From assembly GCF_025725665.1 (NCBI RefSeq), contig NZ_CP107009.1, positions 3,782,001 through 3,846,000 on the forward strand: DNA of 64,000 nucleotides, given 5' to 3'. Shown here piece after piece: positions 9,874 to 18,307 of the stretch. The notes beneath the pieces were generated by a model. That model was not told the DNA's origin. It saw only the letters and a list, made by a program, of their open reading frames with translations, and ran no database searches. The DNA is from Halomonas sp. LR3S48 (lineage in GTDB: Bacteria > Pseudomonadota > Gammaproteobacteria > Pseudomonadales > Halomonadaceae). Made by a program: the position numbers and the translations under genes. Position 1 is the first letter of the stretch; each line of letters opens with the position of its first letter.

Positions 9874-10260
9874 TCAGCGCCGGACCAGCGCCAGGTCGTT
9901 CCAGACCTGCTGCCGGACGATCCTGCCGCAGCGCAGCTCGAAGCGATCGATGAAACGCACGCCGGCGAAAGGTGTCCCGTCGGGCCATTCGCCATCGAGT
10001 TCACCGTGGCACACCACCGTCGCATGCTCGCCCTCGGCGAAGCTGTCGAAGCCGGCGATGCGCTTGCGCACGAAGCGATAGCGGCTAGCGGCCCAGGCCA
10101 CCAAGTCTTCGAGGCAATGCATCTCGCCACTGCCGGGAAAGACCATGGTGAATTTCTCGTCGAGCAGGGCTTCGGCGCGCCCGAGATCGCGCGCTTCCAT
10201 GGCTGCGAGAAAGTCACGCACGACCTCCTCGATGTTCGCAGCAGGCATGTCGGCAGACAT
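9874..10260 (-). CDS. NTF2-like (SnoaL-type) small protein
   Basis: A 128-residue protein with the alpha+beta cone pattern of NTF2-like/SnoaL enzymes: the opening helix IEEVVRDFLAAMEARDLGRAEALL, then FTMVFPGSGEMHCLEDLVAW and RFIDRFELRCGRIVRQQVWND. Such proteins act as isomerases, dehydratases or ligand binders. The ATG at 10260 is chosen because GGAG stands six bases upstream; a TTG twelve bases earlier has no such site. It is divergent from the GntR gene and lies 56 bases before the lyase gene, so it is probably co-transcribed with it. Its catalytic role cannot be read from sequence. Confidence 0.75.
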   Translation of the reverse strand: MSADMPAANIEEVVRDFLAAMEARDLGRAEALLDEKFTMVFPGSGEMHCLEDLVAWAASRYRFVRKRIAGFDSFAEGEHATVVCHGELDGEWPDGTPFAGVRFIDRFELRCGRIVRQQVWNDLALVRR

Positions 10261-10326
10261 AGGGGTCTCCAAGGAAGCCTTTGTCGTTGTTTGACGCTAT
10301 TCTTCGAATTGCATGGCACACAAACC

Positions 10327-10345
10327 TGTCCTATGCATAATACAT
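10327..10345. promoter_or_regulatory. Candidate GntR operator, site 1
   Basis: TGTCCTAT-N6-TACAT lies in the gap between the NTF2-like gene and the GntR gene. The same bipartite sequence with the same six-base spacer recurs at 11256-11274. Its outer TGT and ACA give partial twofold symmetry, as expected for a HutC-type dimer. Binding is inferred. Confidence 0.55.
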
Positions 10346-10413
10346 TTCTATGTCTACTTCATGCATCGCGTCAAGCGCCTCACCATGATTAGCAACAAGA
10401 CCAAGGACTCACC

Positions 10414-11229
10414 ATGAACGATACGCATGCGAACTCCGTGGGCGGCACCAAGTCCCATCGCATCTACCTGCTGCTCAAGGATGCAATCCTCAGCGGCCGG
10501 TTGGCGCCAGGGCGCAAGCTGCCAGGCGAGCTGAAGCTGGCGGAGCAGTACGGCGTATCACGGGTCACGGTCAGGCGCGCCATGCAGGCGCTCGACGAGG
10601 CGGGGCTGGTGGCACGCAAGCCGGGGCTCGGCACCGTGGTACTGGAGCAGCCGTTGGACGCCACGGTGATGACCGCCAGCGTCGCCAACCTGATGCCCAA
10701 CATGGTCAAGATGAGCAAGGCCTCGCGGGTACGACTGCTGGAGTTCTGCTACGTCAAGCCGCCGGAGCCGGTACGCGAGAGCCTGGGGCTGCGCGACGGC
10801 GAGCGCGTGCAGCGTTCGATCCGTGTGCGCATGGCGGACGACAAGCCGTTCTCCTACCTGGTGACTCACGTGCCGGAATACATCGCCCTGCACTACAACG
10901 AGGCGGACCTGTCGCAGACCCCGCTGTTCGCCCTGCTAGAGCGCAGCGGCGTGAAGGTCGATCATGCGGCCCAGACCATCTCGGCGACCCTGGCCACCCA
11001 TGAGGTGGCCGAGGCGCTCGACGTCTCGGTGGGCTCACCGCTGATCGCCCTGACCCGCGTGGTGTACGACGAGGAGGGGCGCGGCGTGGAACACCTCGAC
11101 GCGCTCTACCGCCCCGATCGCTACCGCATCCAGATCGACCTCAATCGCACCGGCGACGAGGCGGCCCGCTACTGGGAACCGATGCCCCCAGAGCCGCACC
11201 ACCGGGAGACGGAAAGCCAGGAGGCATGA
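10414..11229 (+). CDS. GntR-family regulator, HutC subfamily (UTRA domain)
   Basis: A 271-residue repressor-type protein. The GntR winged helix is at about 18-85 (LKDAILSGRLAPGRKLPGELKLAEQYGVSRVTVRRAMQAL), followed by a UTRA ligand-binding domain (about 105-250) with the typical LTRVVYDEEGRGVEHLDALYRPDRY ending. AAGGA precedes the ATG at 10414. It sits between the lyase/amidohydrolase arm (minus) and the leuCD-like/TRAP arm (plus), and a shared operator-like motif stands before each arm. It is therefore the likely switch of the catabolic island, responding to a pathway acid. Confidence 0.9.
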   Translation: MNDTHANSVGGTKSHRIYLLLKDAILSGRLAPGRKLPGELKLAEQYGVSRVTVRRAMQALDEAGLVARKPGLGTVVLEQPLDATVMTASVANLMPNMVKMSKASRVRLLEFCYVKPPEPVRESLGLRDGERVQRSIRVRMADDKPFSYLVTHVPEYIALHYNEADLSQTPLFALLERSGVKVDHAAQTISATLATHEVAEALDVSVGSPLIALTRVVYDEEGRGVEHLDALYRPDRYRIQIDLNRTGDEAARYWEPMPPEPHHRETESQEA

Positions 11230-11255
11230 GCCGGTGCGAGATAGACATGAACATT

Positions 11256-11274
11256 TGTCCTATTTTTAGTACAT
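11256..11274. promoter_or_regulatory. Candidate GntR operator, site 2
   Basis: A second TGTCCTAT-N6-TACAT lies in the AT-rich leader before the LeuC-like gene. It is followed by an AT-rich stretch (11275-11300) that could hold the promoter, and by another ATACATTT at about 11291 like that inside site 1. This supports a common regulator for both arms. Confidence 0.55.
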
Positions 11275-11390
11275 ATAAAAAAGACAATAAAATACATTTG
11301 ACCTGTTCATCAGCCTGAGATAGTTGTATCAAGACGATACGAGGAATGCTGCGGCGTCCTCGGGTGATGCAGCCTCGGTAAGCGACCGAC

Positions 11391-12788
11391 ATGACGATGC
11401 CAACAACCCTGTTCGACAAGGTGTGGGATGCCCACGAAATCCTCCGCGACGAGAGCGGCCAGAGCCTGCTGTGGATCGATCGGCACTTCGTGCACGAAGG
11501 TTCCTTTCACGCCTTCAACAAGCTGCGCGAGCGCTCCCTGTCTGTGGCTCGCCCCGACCTGACCTTCGGCATCGCCGATCACTACGTGCCGACCCTGACC
11601 CGCCGCCTCGACGCCATCGGCGATACCAAGGTGCGCGGCATGATCGAGCAGCTCGCGGATAATACCCACGAGCATGGCATCACCCTGTTCGGCCTCGACG
11701 ACCCGCGCCAGGGCATCGTTCACGTGCTCGGCCCAGAGCAGGGTCTGACCCAGCCCGGGTTGCTGATGGTGTGCGGCGACAGCCACACCTCCACCCATGG
11801 CGCCTTCGGCAGCATCGCCTTCGGCATCGGCGCCTCGGAAGTCGCCCATGTACTGGCGACACAGACCCTATGGCAGAGTCGCCCGAAGAAGATGCGCCTG
11901 ACCGTCGAGGGCGAGCTGCCTTCGGGCATCGGCGCCAAGGACATCGCCCTCACCTGGATCGCCCGGCTGGGTGCCGATGGCGCCCGCGGCTACGCCATCG
12001 AATACACCGGCAGCACCATCCGCACCCTCTCCATGGAAGCGCGCCTTACGCTGTGCAACCTCTCTATCGAAGGCGGCGCCCGCTGCGGTATGGTCGCCCC
12101 CGACGACACCACTTTCGCCTACCTGCGCGGCCGCCCCTTTGCCCCTCGGGGTGAGCGCTGGGAGCAGGCGCTGGCCTACTGGCACACGCTGAAGAGCGAC
12201 GAGGGTGCCCACTTCGACCATGAAGTGACGCTGGACGCTACCGAGATCGCCCCCACCGTGACCTGGGGCGTCTCGCCGGAGGAGGCACTGCCCATCGATG
12301 CCCGAGTGCCAAAGCCAGCCGAGCTAACCGACGCCGGAAAGGCCCGCCAGATACGCGACAGTCTCGACTACATGGGCCTCGAGCCCGGCCAGAAGCTGAC
12401 CGACATCGTCATCGATCGGGTCTTCATCGGATCCTGTACCAACGCTCGCCTGGAAGATCTGCGAGCCGCCGCCGAGGTGCTGCGCGGCCGCCGCAGCAAG
12501 GTGCCGGGCATCGTCTCGCCCGGTTCCACCCAGGTGAAACGGCAGGCCGAAGCCGAAGGATTGGACGTCGTCTTTCGTGATGCGGGGCTGGAGTGGCGCG
12601 AATCCGGCTGCTCCATGTGCGTGGGCATGAACGGCGACCTGGTGCCGGCCGGCGAACGCTGCGCCTCAACCACCAATCGCAACTTCAAGGGTCGCCAGGG
12701 ACCGGGCGCCAGGACCCACCTGATGTCGCCGGTCATGGTCGCCGCGGCGGCCGTCGCCGGCCGCCTGGCCGACGTGCGCGAGCTGTGA
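11391..12788 (+). CDS. LeuC-type aconitase-family hydro-lyase, large subunit (catabolic paralogue)
   Basis: A 465-residue protein full length for 3-isopropylmalate dehydratase large subunits. The three [4Fe-4S] cysteines are C349 (FIGSCTNARLEDL), C407 and C410 (GCSMCVGMN). GDSHTSTHGAFG and the substrate arginine regions are intact. It departs from biosynthetic LeuC in the N-terminal active-site strand, where ADHYVPTLT (62-70) replaces the usual DHNVST-type motif. No leuA or leuB is nearby; the neighbours are a TRAP transporter and an alkylmalate-lyase-like gene. It probably hydrates a substituted maleate (citraconate, dimethylmaleate or similar) rather than making leucine. Confidence 0.85.
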   Translation: MTMPTTLFDKVWDAHEILRDESGQSLLWIDRHFVHEGSFHAFNKLRERSLSVARPDLTFGIADHYVPTLTRRLDAIGDTKVRGMIEQLADNTHEHGITLFGLDDPRQGIVHVLGPEQGLTQPGLLMVCGDSHTSTHGAFGSIAFGIGASEVAHVLATQTLWQSRPKKMRLTVEGELPSGIGAKDIALTWIARLGADGARGYAIEYTGSTIRTLSMEARLTLCNLSIEGGARCGMVAPDDTTFAYLRGRPFAPRGERWEQALAYWHTLKSDEGAHFDHEVTLDATEIAPTVTWGVSPEEALPIDARVPKPAELTDAGKARQIRDSLDYMGLEPGQKLTDIVIDRVFIGSCTNARLEDLRAAAEVLRGRRSKVPGIVSPGSTQVKRQAEAEGLDVVFRDAGLEWRESGCSMCVGMNGDLVPAGERCASTTNRNFKGRQGPGARTHLMSPVMVAAAAVAGRLADVREL

Positions 12789-12801
12789 CAGGAGCCATGT
12801 G

Positions 12802-13434
12802 ATGGAACCGATCAAGATTCTCGACGCCCTAGCCTGTCCGCTGCCGCTGACCAACGTGGACACCGATCAGCTGATCCCGGCCCGCTTCATGAAGGAGCCA
12901 CGCAGCGTCGGCTACGGTCAGTTCCTGCTCCACGACCTGCGCCATGACGACAGCGGCCGGCCGCTTGAAGATTTCATCCTCAACCACCCACTGGCGGAGC
13001 AAGCGAGAACGCTGGTGGCACGGCGCAACTTCGGCGGAGGCTCGTCGCGGGAGGCCGCCGTCTATGCACTGGTGGACTTCGGCTTCCGCTGCGTGATTGC
13101 GCCGAGCTTCGGCGACATCTTTGCCTCCAATGCGGTCAATAACGGACTGCTGCCCGCCACGGTCAGCGAGGAGGACGCCGAAGTCCTGCTCGCGGCCCTT
13201 GGCGATACGCCCGGCCCGCTGCGCGTCGACCTGGAGGCGCAGCGCATCGAAGCCGGCGTACTGAGCGTGGCCTTCACCATCGCCCCGACCTGGCGCACCA
13301 AGCTGCTCAACGGCTGGGACGATATCGACATGACCCGGCAGCATGCGGAGACGATACGGCGCTTCGCCGATGACTATGCCAGCCAACGCCCCTGGCTCGA
13401 CACCACGCCACCGGAGGTCATCTCACGGGGCTGA
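12802..13434 (+). CDS. LeuD-type aconitase-family hydro-lyase, small subunit
   Basis: A 210-residue small (swivel) subunit with the classic ARRNFGGGSSREAAVYAL motif, DFGFRCVIAPSFGDIFASNAVNNGLLP and a C-terminal GWDDIDMT. It pairs with the preceding large subunit, 13 bases away. The ATG at 12802 is preferred because AGGAG stands seven bases upstream; a GTG one codon earlier is too close. Substrate choice in this family is set largely by this subunit, so it is the place to look for the altered specificity inferred from context. Confidence 0.87.
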   Translation: MEPIKILDALACPLPLTNVDTDQLIPARFMKEPRSVGYGQFLLHDLRHDDSGRPLEDFILNHPLAEQARTLVARRNFGGGSSREAAVYALVDFGFRCVIAPSFGDIFASNAVNNGLLPATVSEEDAEVLLAALGDTPGPLRVDLEAQRIEAGVLSVAFTIAPTWRTKLLNGWDDIDMTRQHAETIRRFADDYASQRPWLDTTPPEVISRG

Positions 13435-13506
13435 GGCCCGCCTCCCGCTCCAAGGGGCTCATAACAAGCCACAACACGACTACCCGCTGTCACAAGGAGA
13501 ACAACC

Positions 13507-14508
13507 ATGAACAAGCCTTTCATCGCTTCCCTCGGCCTGGCCACCCTGTTGGCTTCAGGCCATGCCCTGGCCGTGGAGCGCATCAGCGCCGTTCACGCTT
13601 TTCCGCCGTCACTGATCTATACCCAGAGCTTCCTCGAGTTCGTCGACAAGGTGAACGAGCGCGGCGAAGGCGTGGTACAGATCGACGTGCGCGGTGGCCC
13701 CGAGGTGATCGGACTCTCCGAGCAGCCGGACGCCGTGCGCAACGGGGTGGTCGACATGGCCTACACCGCGGCGAGCTTCTACGCCGGCACCGTGCCCGAG
13801 CGCGACGCCATGGTGGCATCCAATACCGATGCCATCTTCGCCCGCGAGAACGGCGGCATCGACCTGCTCAACCAGATCCACCAGGACAAGATGGGCGTCT
13901 ACTACCTGGGCTGGTTCGACAGCGGTGTGAGCTACAACCTCTACACCATCAACGAACCGCAGCTGGACGATGAAGGCAATCTCAGCGTTTCGGGCATGAC
14001 CTTGCGCAGCAACCCGGTGTATGACGCCTTCTTCCAGGACTACCTCGGTGCCCAGCCGATCAGCCTGCCGACCACCGACGTCTACTCGGCACTGGAGCGC
14101 AACGTGGTCAACGCCACAGGCTGGACCCAGATCGGCCTGAAGGACCTCAACTGGGACCGCTTCCTCAACTACCGCATCGATCCCGACTTCTTCTCCACCG
14201 ACATGGGCGTGATCGTCAATCTGGACAGTTGGAACGGCCTGAGCGAGGAAGCGCGCGAGATCCTGCAGGAAGTGGCCATCGAACACGAGCGCGCCAGCGC
14301 CGAGCGCTTCGAGGTACTGGCCGAGGAGCAGCAGGCCGAGCTGGAAGCCGACGGCATGCAGGTTTTCCGCCTGGAAGGCGAGGCCGGCGAGCGCTTCTCC
14401 GAGGCTGCCCGCGAAGCCACCTGGGAACGCATGCGCCGTCAAATGGAGCGCCATCCCATGGGTCTCGAGCACTATGATGAATTGATCGAGAAGTTCAACG
14501 ACCTGTAA
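13507..14508 (+). CDS. TRAP transporter periplasmic solute-binding protein (DctP family)
   Basis: A 333-residue protein with a Sec signal peptide (about 1-22, ending ASGHALA). The DctP fold then carries the carboxylate-binding arginine strand near GMTLRSNPVYDAFF and the DVYSALERNVVNATGWTQ segment. AAGGAGA precedes the ATG. It is the first gene of a dctPQM set directly after the LeuCD-type genes, so it should capture the island's substrate or an acid intermediate in the periplasm. Ligand unknown. Confidence 0.92.
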   Translation: MNKPFIASLGLATLLASGHALAVERISAVHAFPPSLIYTQSFLEFVDKVNERGEGVVQIDVRGGPEVIGLSEQPDAVRNGVVDMAYTAASFYAGTVPERDAMVASNTDAIFARENGGIDLLNQIHQDKMGVYYLGWFDSGVSYNLYTINEPQLDDEGNLSVSGMTLRSNPVYDAFFQDYLGAQPISLPTTDVYSALERNVVNATGWTQIGLKDLNWDRFLNYRIDPDFFSTDMGVIVNLDSWNGLSEEAREILQEVAIEHERASAERFEVLAEEQQAELEADGMQVFRLEGEAGERFSEAAREATWERMRRQMERHPMGLEHYDELIEKFNDL

Positions 14509-14515
14509 GCAAAGC

Positions 14516-14540
14516 GGGCCGACTGCCAGGCGGTCGGCCC
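14516..14540 (+). terminator. Intercistronic hairpin between dctP and dctQ
   Basis: A perfect eight-base stem, GGGCCGAC at 14516-14523 and GTCGGCCC at 14533-14540, with a nine-base loop stands eight bases after the dctP stop. There is no T tract, so an attenuator or a 3' mRNA-protecting hairpin that raises dctP over dctQM is likelier than a full terminator. Confidence 0.6.
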
Positions 14541-14582
14541 CCTGATGCTTCGCCCCCCCTCCTTCGCGTCCAGGTACCCCTA

Positions 14583-15089
14583 ATGCGTTACGCGAGTCGA
14601 GCTTATCTGCTGCTACTCAACGGCATGGCCCTCGCCGCCGCCATCATGCTGGTGTGGCTGATGGTCGCCATCGTGCTCTCCGTGGTGATCCGCAACCTGG
14701 GCCTGCAGCCCTCAGCATGGTTCTTTCTCTCCACCGAGTACGCCATGTTCTACCTGACCCTGCTGGGCGCACCCTGGCTGGTCCGGCACAAGGGCCACGT
14801 GCATATCGAGCTGCTGACCTCGATCCTGCCGCCGATGGCACTGCAGTTCCTGAGCCGCCTGGTCGCCCTGCTGTGCGTGGCTGTTTGCGTGGTACTGGCG
14901 TGGAAGGGCTATAACCTAGTGTCGATGAATCTTGTGCGCAACGACTACGACGTGCGCGCCTTCTTCGTGCCCAAGTGGATCCTCACCATCGCCTACCCGG
15001 TGTGCTTCTTCATGATGGCCATCGAATTCGCCCGCTTCGTGATCGGGCGGGACATCCTTCACAGCGGCGAAGCGGGGATCAAGGAATAA
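14583..15089 (+). CDS. TRAP transporter small permease (DctQ family)
   Basis: A 168-residue inner-membrane protein with four predicted spans (about 8-32, 48-66, 86-106 and 128-150). The conserved TEYAMFYLTLLGAPWLVRHKGHVHIELL segment of DctQ proteins is present. It partners DctM in the sodium-driven TRAP complex. The stop overlaps the next start by one base, indicating translational coupling. Confidence 0.9.
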   Translation: MRYASRAYLLLLNGMALAAAIMLVWLMVAIVLSVVIRNLGLQPSAWFFLSTEYAMFYLTLLGAPWLVRHKGHVHIELLTSILPPMALQFLSRLVALLCVAVCVVLAWKGYNLVSMNLVRNDYDVRAFFVPKWILTIAYPVCFFMMAIEFARFVIGRDILHSGEAGIKE

Positions 15090-16402
15090 TGGAATGGTAT
15101 CTGGCCCTGGCCTTTCTGCTGGCCCTGATTCTCGGCTTCATGACCATCGGCACGCCGATCGCGCTGGCCTTCCTCGCCGCCAATGTCATAGGTGCCTGGC
15201 ACTTCATGGGCGGCCAGAATGGGCTCATTCAGTTGCTCAACAACGGCTTCGGCGCGCTCTCCAGCTTCAACCTGGTGCCAATCCCGTTGTTCCTGCTGAT
15301 GGGTGAGCTGTTCTTCCGCACCGGCCTGGGCATGCGCATGTTCAATGCCATCGATCAACTGATGGGCAAGGTGCCCGGGCGGCTCTCCTACGTCACCGTG
15401 GTGGGCGGCACCGGGTTTTCCACCCTGAGCGGTTCGTCGATGGGCTCCACCGCCCTGATGGGCTCGCTGCTGGTACCCGAGATGGAGCGTCGTGGCTACC
15501 ACAAGCGCATGGCCATCGGCCCGATTCTGGGCACCGGGGGGCTGGCCATCATCATTCCGCCCTCGGCGCTGGCGGTGCTGTTGGCCACCCTGGCCAAGGT
15601 CGATATCGGCGCCCTGCTGATCGCCGGCATCATGCCCGGCCTGGTGCTGGCGGGACTCTACATGGCCACGATCTGGATCCAGACTCGGCTCGACCCGAGT
15701 GCGGCGCCCAACTACGAGCTCGAGCCGGTGCCGCTCGGCCAGAAGCTGCTGCTGGTACTCACCGACATCCTGCCGATGATCAGCGTGATGGTATTCATCG
15801 TGGCGTTGATGCTGATGGGCTTCGCCACGCCCTCGGAAGCGGCAGCGTTCGGCGCCCTCGGCGCTATCGTACTGGCGGTGATCTTTCGCTGCATGACCTG
15901 GGAAGCGTTCAAGCTCTCGGTGATCGGTGCGCTGAAGGTCACGCTGATGGCCTACCTGATCGTGTTCGGCTCGGCCACCTTCAGCCAGCTGCTGGCCTTC
16001 TCCGGCGCCTCGAGCGGGTTGATCCAATGGGCCACCAGCTTCGACCTGGCGCCGATCCTGATGCTGCTGGCCATGTTCGCGGTATTGCTGGTGCTCGGCA
16101 CCTTCATGGAGCAGATCTCGATCATGATGCTGACGGTGCCGTTCTTCTTCCCGCTGGCCCAGGTGCTCGGCTTCGATCCCATCTGGTTCGGCATCATCAT
16201 GCTGCTGGCGCTGGAGATCAGCTTTTCCACGCCACCGCTGGGGCTGCTGCTGTTCGTGATGAAGGGCGTGGCGCCCTCGGGCACCACCATGCGCGAGATC
16301 TACGCAGCCGCCATTCCGTACATACTCTGCTCGATGCTGCTGGTCGCCATCCTGATCGTGTTCCCCGGCATCGCGACCTGGCTGCCCGGAATGATCAACT
16401 AG
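15089..16402 (+). CDS. TRAP transporter large permease (DctM family)
   Basis: A 437-residue membrane protein with about twelve spans. It carries the DctM signature stretches LSGSSMGSTALMGSLLVPEM, GGLAIIIPPSALAVLLATLA and TPSEAAAFGALGAI. The start is the ATG at 15089 overlapping the dctQ stop. It completes the plus-strand island operon and ends three bases from the convergent kynU stop, with no terminator visible between them. Confidence 0.92.
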   Translation: MEWYLALAFLLALILGFMTIGTPIALAFLAANVIGAWHFMGGQNGLIQLLNNGFGALSSFNLVPIPLFLLMGELFFRTGLGMRMFNAIDQLMGKVPGRLSYVTVVGGTGFSTLSGSSMGSTALMGSLLVPEMERRGYHKRMAIGPILGTGGLAIIIPPSALAVLLATLAKVDIGALLIAGIMPGLVLAGLYMATIWIQTRLDPSAAPNYELEPVPLGQKLLLVLTDILPMISVMVFIVALMLMGFATPSEAAAFGALGAIVLAVIFRCMTWEAFKLSVIGALKVTLMAYLIVFGSATFSQLLAFSGASSGLIQWATSFDLAPILMLLAMFAVLLVLGTFMEQISIMMLTVPFFFPLAQVLGFDPIWFGIIMLLALEISFSTPPLGLLLFVMKGVAPSGTTMREIYAAAIPYILCSMLLVAILIVFPGIATWLPGMIN

Positions 16403-16405
16403 CCC

Positions 16406-17638
16406 TCACGTCACCGCCCCGCGCTGCTGAAAGCGCGGCGCCAGATACTCGCCTTCCGCCAGCACCTCGCGCAGGTGCCGGGCCGCCTGCCAGACGTCCT
16501 CATGGCTCAGGTAGAGCGGCGCGAAGCCGAAGCGTAGCAGCCCCGGCTCGCGGTAATCGCCGATCACGCCCCTCTCGATCAGCGCCTGGACGATGGCATA
16601 GCCATTGTCCGGAGCCACCAACCCCACTTGACTGCCGCGCTGTGCCTCGTCCGGGGTGATATCGCTGATACCGTGTTCATCCAGACAGTCGCCAAGCGAC
16701 TCGCGGAAGAGTTCGATCAGCTGTTGGCTCTTGCGCCGCAGCTGGGCGAGGTCAACCTCCTGCCACAGTGCAAGGGACGCTTCTAGCGCCGCATAGGCCA
16801 GCGGCGAGTGAGTGCCGGTATGGAACCGCGAGATGCCCGGCGCCGGCGCGTAGTCGGCCTCGAAGGCGAAGGGGGCGGCGTGGCCCAGCCAACCCGAGAG
16901 CGGCTGCCAGGCACGGTCTTGAGCGTCGCGCCGCACATAGAGAAAGGCTGGCGCGCCGGGGCCGCCGTTGAGGTATTTATAGGTGCAGCCCACCGCGTAG
17001 CGCACGCCGCAGGCGGCGAGGTCCACCGGCAACGCGCCGGTCGAGTGGGCCAGGTCCCAGATGACCTCGGCGCTAGCGGCATGCACCTGCCGAGTGATCG
17101 CCGCCATGTCGCGTAGCCTGCCGGTGCGATAGTGCACGTGGCTGAGCACCACGGCCGCCACGCGGTCGTCGAGGTAGGCCTCCAGCGCCTCTCCTTCCGG
17201 CAGCACCCGGTGCTCGAAGCCACCGAAGCGACAGAAGCCCTGGGCGATATAGCCGTCGGTGGGAAAGTTACCCCCTTCGCTGAGGATCACCGACCGTGCC
17301 CTTCCCTGCCCTTCGGTGATATAGCCCAGCAGCTTGAAGATATTGTGGGTGATGGTGTCGGTGACCAGCACCTCTCCCGGTGCGGCCCCCAGCAGTGGCG
17401 CCAGCCGATCGCCAAGCCGCTCCGGCGCGTCGAACCAGCCCTGGTTCCAGCCCTGGATCAGCGAATCACGCCACTGTGTCATCAGGCCATTGACGGCTTC
17501 CACCGCAGCGCTCGGCTGAGCCCCCAGGGAGTTGCCGTCGAGATAGATCGTTCCGGCAGGCAGGGCGAAGCAGGCCTTAAAGGGGGCCAGCGGATCCTGG
17601 CGGTCCAGTTCACGAACCTCGTCGAGGGTCACGGGCAT
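16406..17638 (-). CDS. kynU: Kynureninase
   Basis: A 410-residue PLP enzyme that cleaves kynurenine to anthranilate and alanine. The internal-aldimine lysine is K221 in the signature CTYKYLNGGPGAP. YLDGNSLG near the start and VVLSHVHYRTG are family marks. CGGAG precedes the ATG at 17638. It follows kynB by 39 bases on the same strand, so the three kyn genes form one operon from tryptophan to anthranilate. Confidence 0.96.
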   Translation of the reverse strand: MPVTLDEVRELDRQDPLAPFKACFALPAGTIYLDGNSLGAQPSAAVEAVNGLMTQWRDSLIQGWNQGWFDAPERLGDRLAPLLGAAPGEVLVTDTITHNIFKLLGYITEGQGRARSVILSEGGNFPTDGYIAQGFCRFGGFEHRVLPEGEALEAYLDDRVAAVVLSHVHYRTGRLRDMAAITRQVHAASAEVIWDLAHSTGALPVDLAACGVRYAVGCTYKYLNGGPGAPAFLYVRRDAQDRAWQPLSGWLGHAAPFAFEADYAPAPGISRFHTGTHSPLAYAALEASLALWQEVDLAQLRRKSQQLIELFRESLGDCLDEHGISDITPDEAQRGSQVGLVAPDNGYAIVQALIERGVIGDYREPGLLRFGFAPLYLSHEDVWQAARHLREVLAEGEYLAPRFQQRGAVT

Positions 17639-17677
17639 GGTGCGCTCCGATAATCGAAAAAGGGGAAGGTGGCGGGG

Positions 17678-18307
17678 TCAATCCAGCTCACGCAGCAGGG
17701 CACGCACCGGCGAGGCGTCGGCCCCGGCCAGCTTGAGCGGCACGGCGATCAGCTCGTAGTGACCGGGCGGCACCGCGTCCAGCACCAGCCCTTCGAGAAT
17801 CGCCATGGCGTGATGGTGCACGCGCCAGTGCGCCAGCAATTGACTGTCCACCTCGGGGTCGAGCGAGGGAGCGTCCACGCCGATCAGCCGGGCGCCGCGC
17901 TCGGCCAGCAGGTCGATACTCTCGGCCGCCATCGTGGTGAAATCGCTGCGCCATTCGTCATGCGGGAAGCGCGCCCAGGTGCGCAGCAGTACCCGTTCGA
18001 CCCGAGACGGCAGCTCAGGCAGCAGGTGCTCGGGCTCGACCCTCGGCCCGGCATGGGTCATGTCCAGCAGCACGCAGGGGCCGATGTATCTCGCCAGGTC
18101 TACCGCATCGATGGCCTGTCCCTCGGCGGCATAGTGGCTCGGCGCGTCGGCATGAGTGCCGGTGTGGGTGGAAAGCACCAGCCGCGAGACGTTGACCGGA
18201 CACTGCTCGCCGAGCACCCAGGTCGGCTCATGAGCGAAAGGCGTGTCACCGGGCCACACCGGCATGCCGGCCCGCAGCGGCTGGGAGATGTCGTAGAGCC
18301 GGCTCAT
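17678..18307 (-). CDS. kynB: Kynurenine formamidase
   Basis: A 209-residue cyclase-family hydrolase that removes formate from N-formylkynurenine. The metal motif HTGTHADAPSHY and the opening YDISQPLRAGMPVWPGDTPF are characteristic, and the length is typical of bacterial KynB. The ATG at 18307 overlaps the kynA stop as ATGA, which shows translational coupling. Open frame continues upstream inside kynA but has no start site of its own. Confidence 0.96.
   Translation of the reverse strand: MSRLYDISQPLRAGMPVWPGDTPFAHEPTWVLGEQCPVNVSRLVLSTHTGTHADAPSHYAAEGQAIDAVDLARYIGPCVLLDMTHAGPRVEPEHLLPELPSRVERVLLRTWARFPHDEWRSDFTTMAAESIDLLAERGARLIGVDAPSLDPEVDSQLLAHWRVHHHAMAILEGLVLDAVPPGHYELIAVPLKLAGADASPVRALLRELD

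Noticed and set aside
11391..13434. Annotation as biosynthetic leuC and leuD
   Set aside because: No leuA or leuB is adjacent, the active-site strand differs, and the genes are embedded in a transport and catabolic operon.
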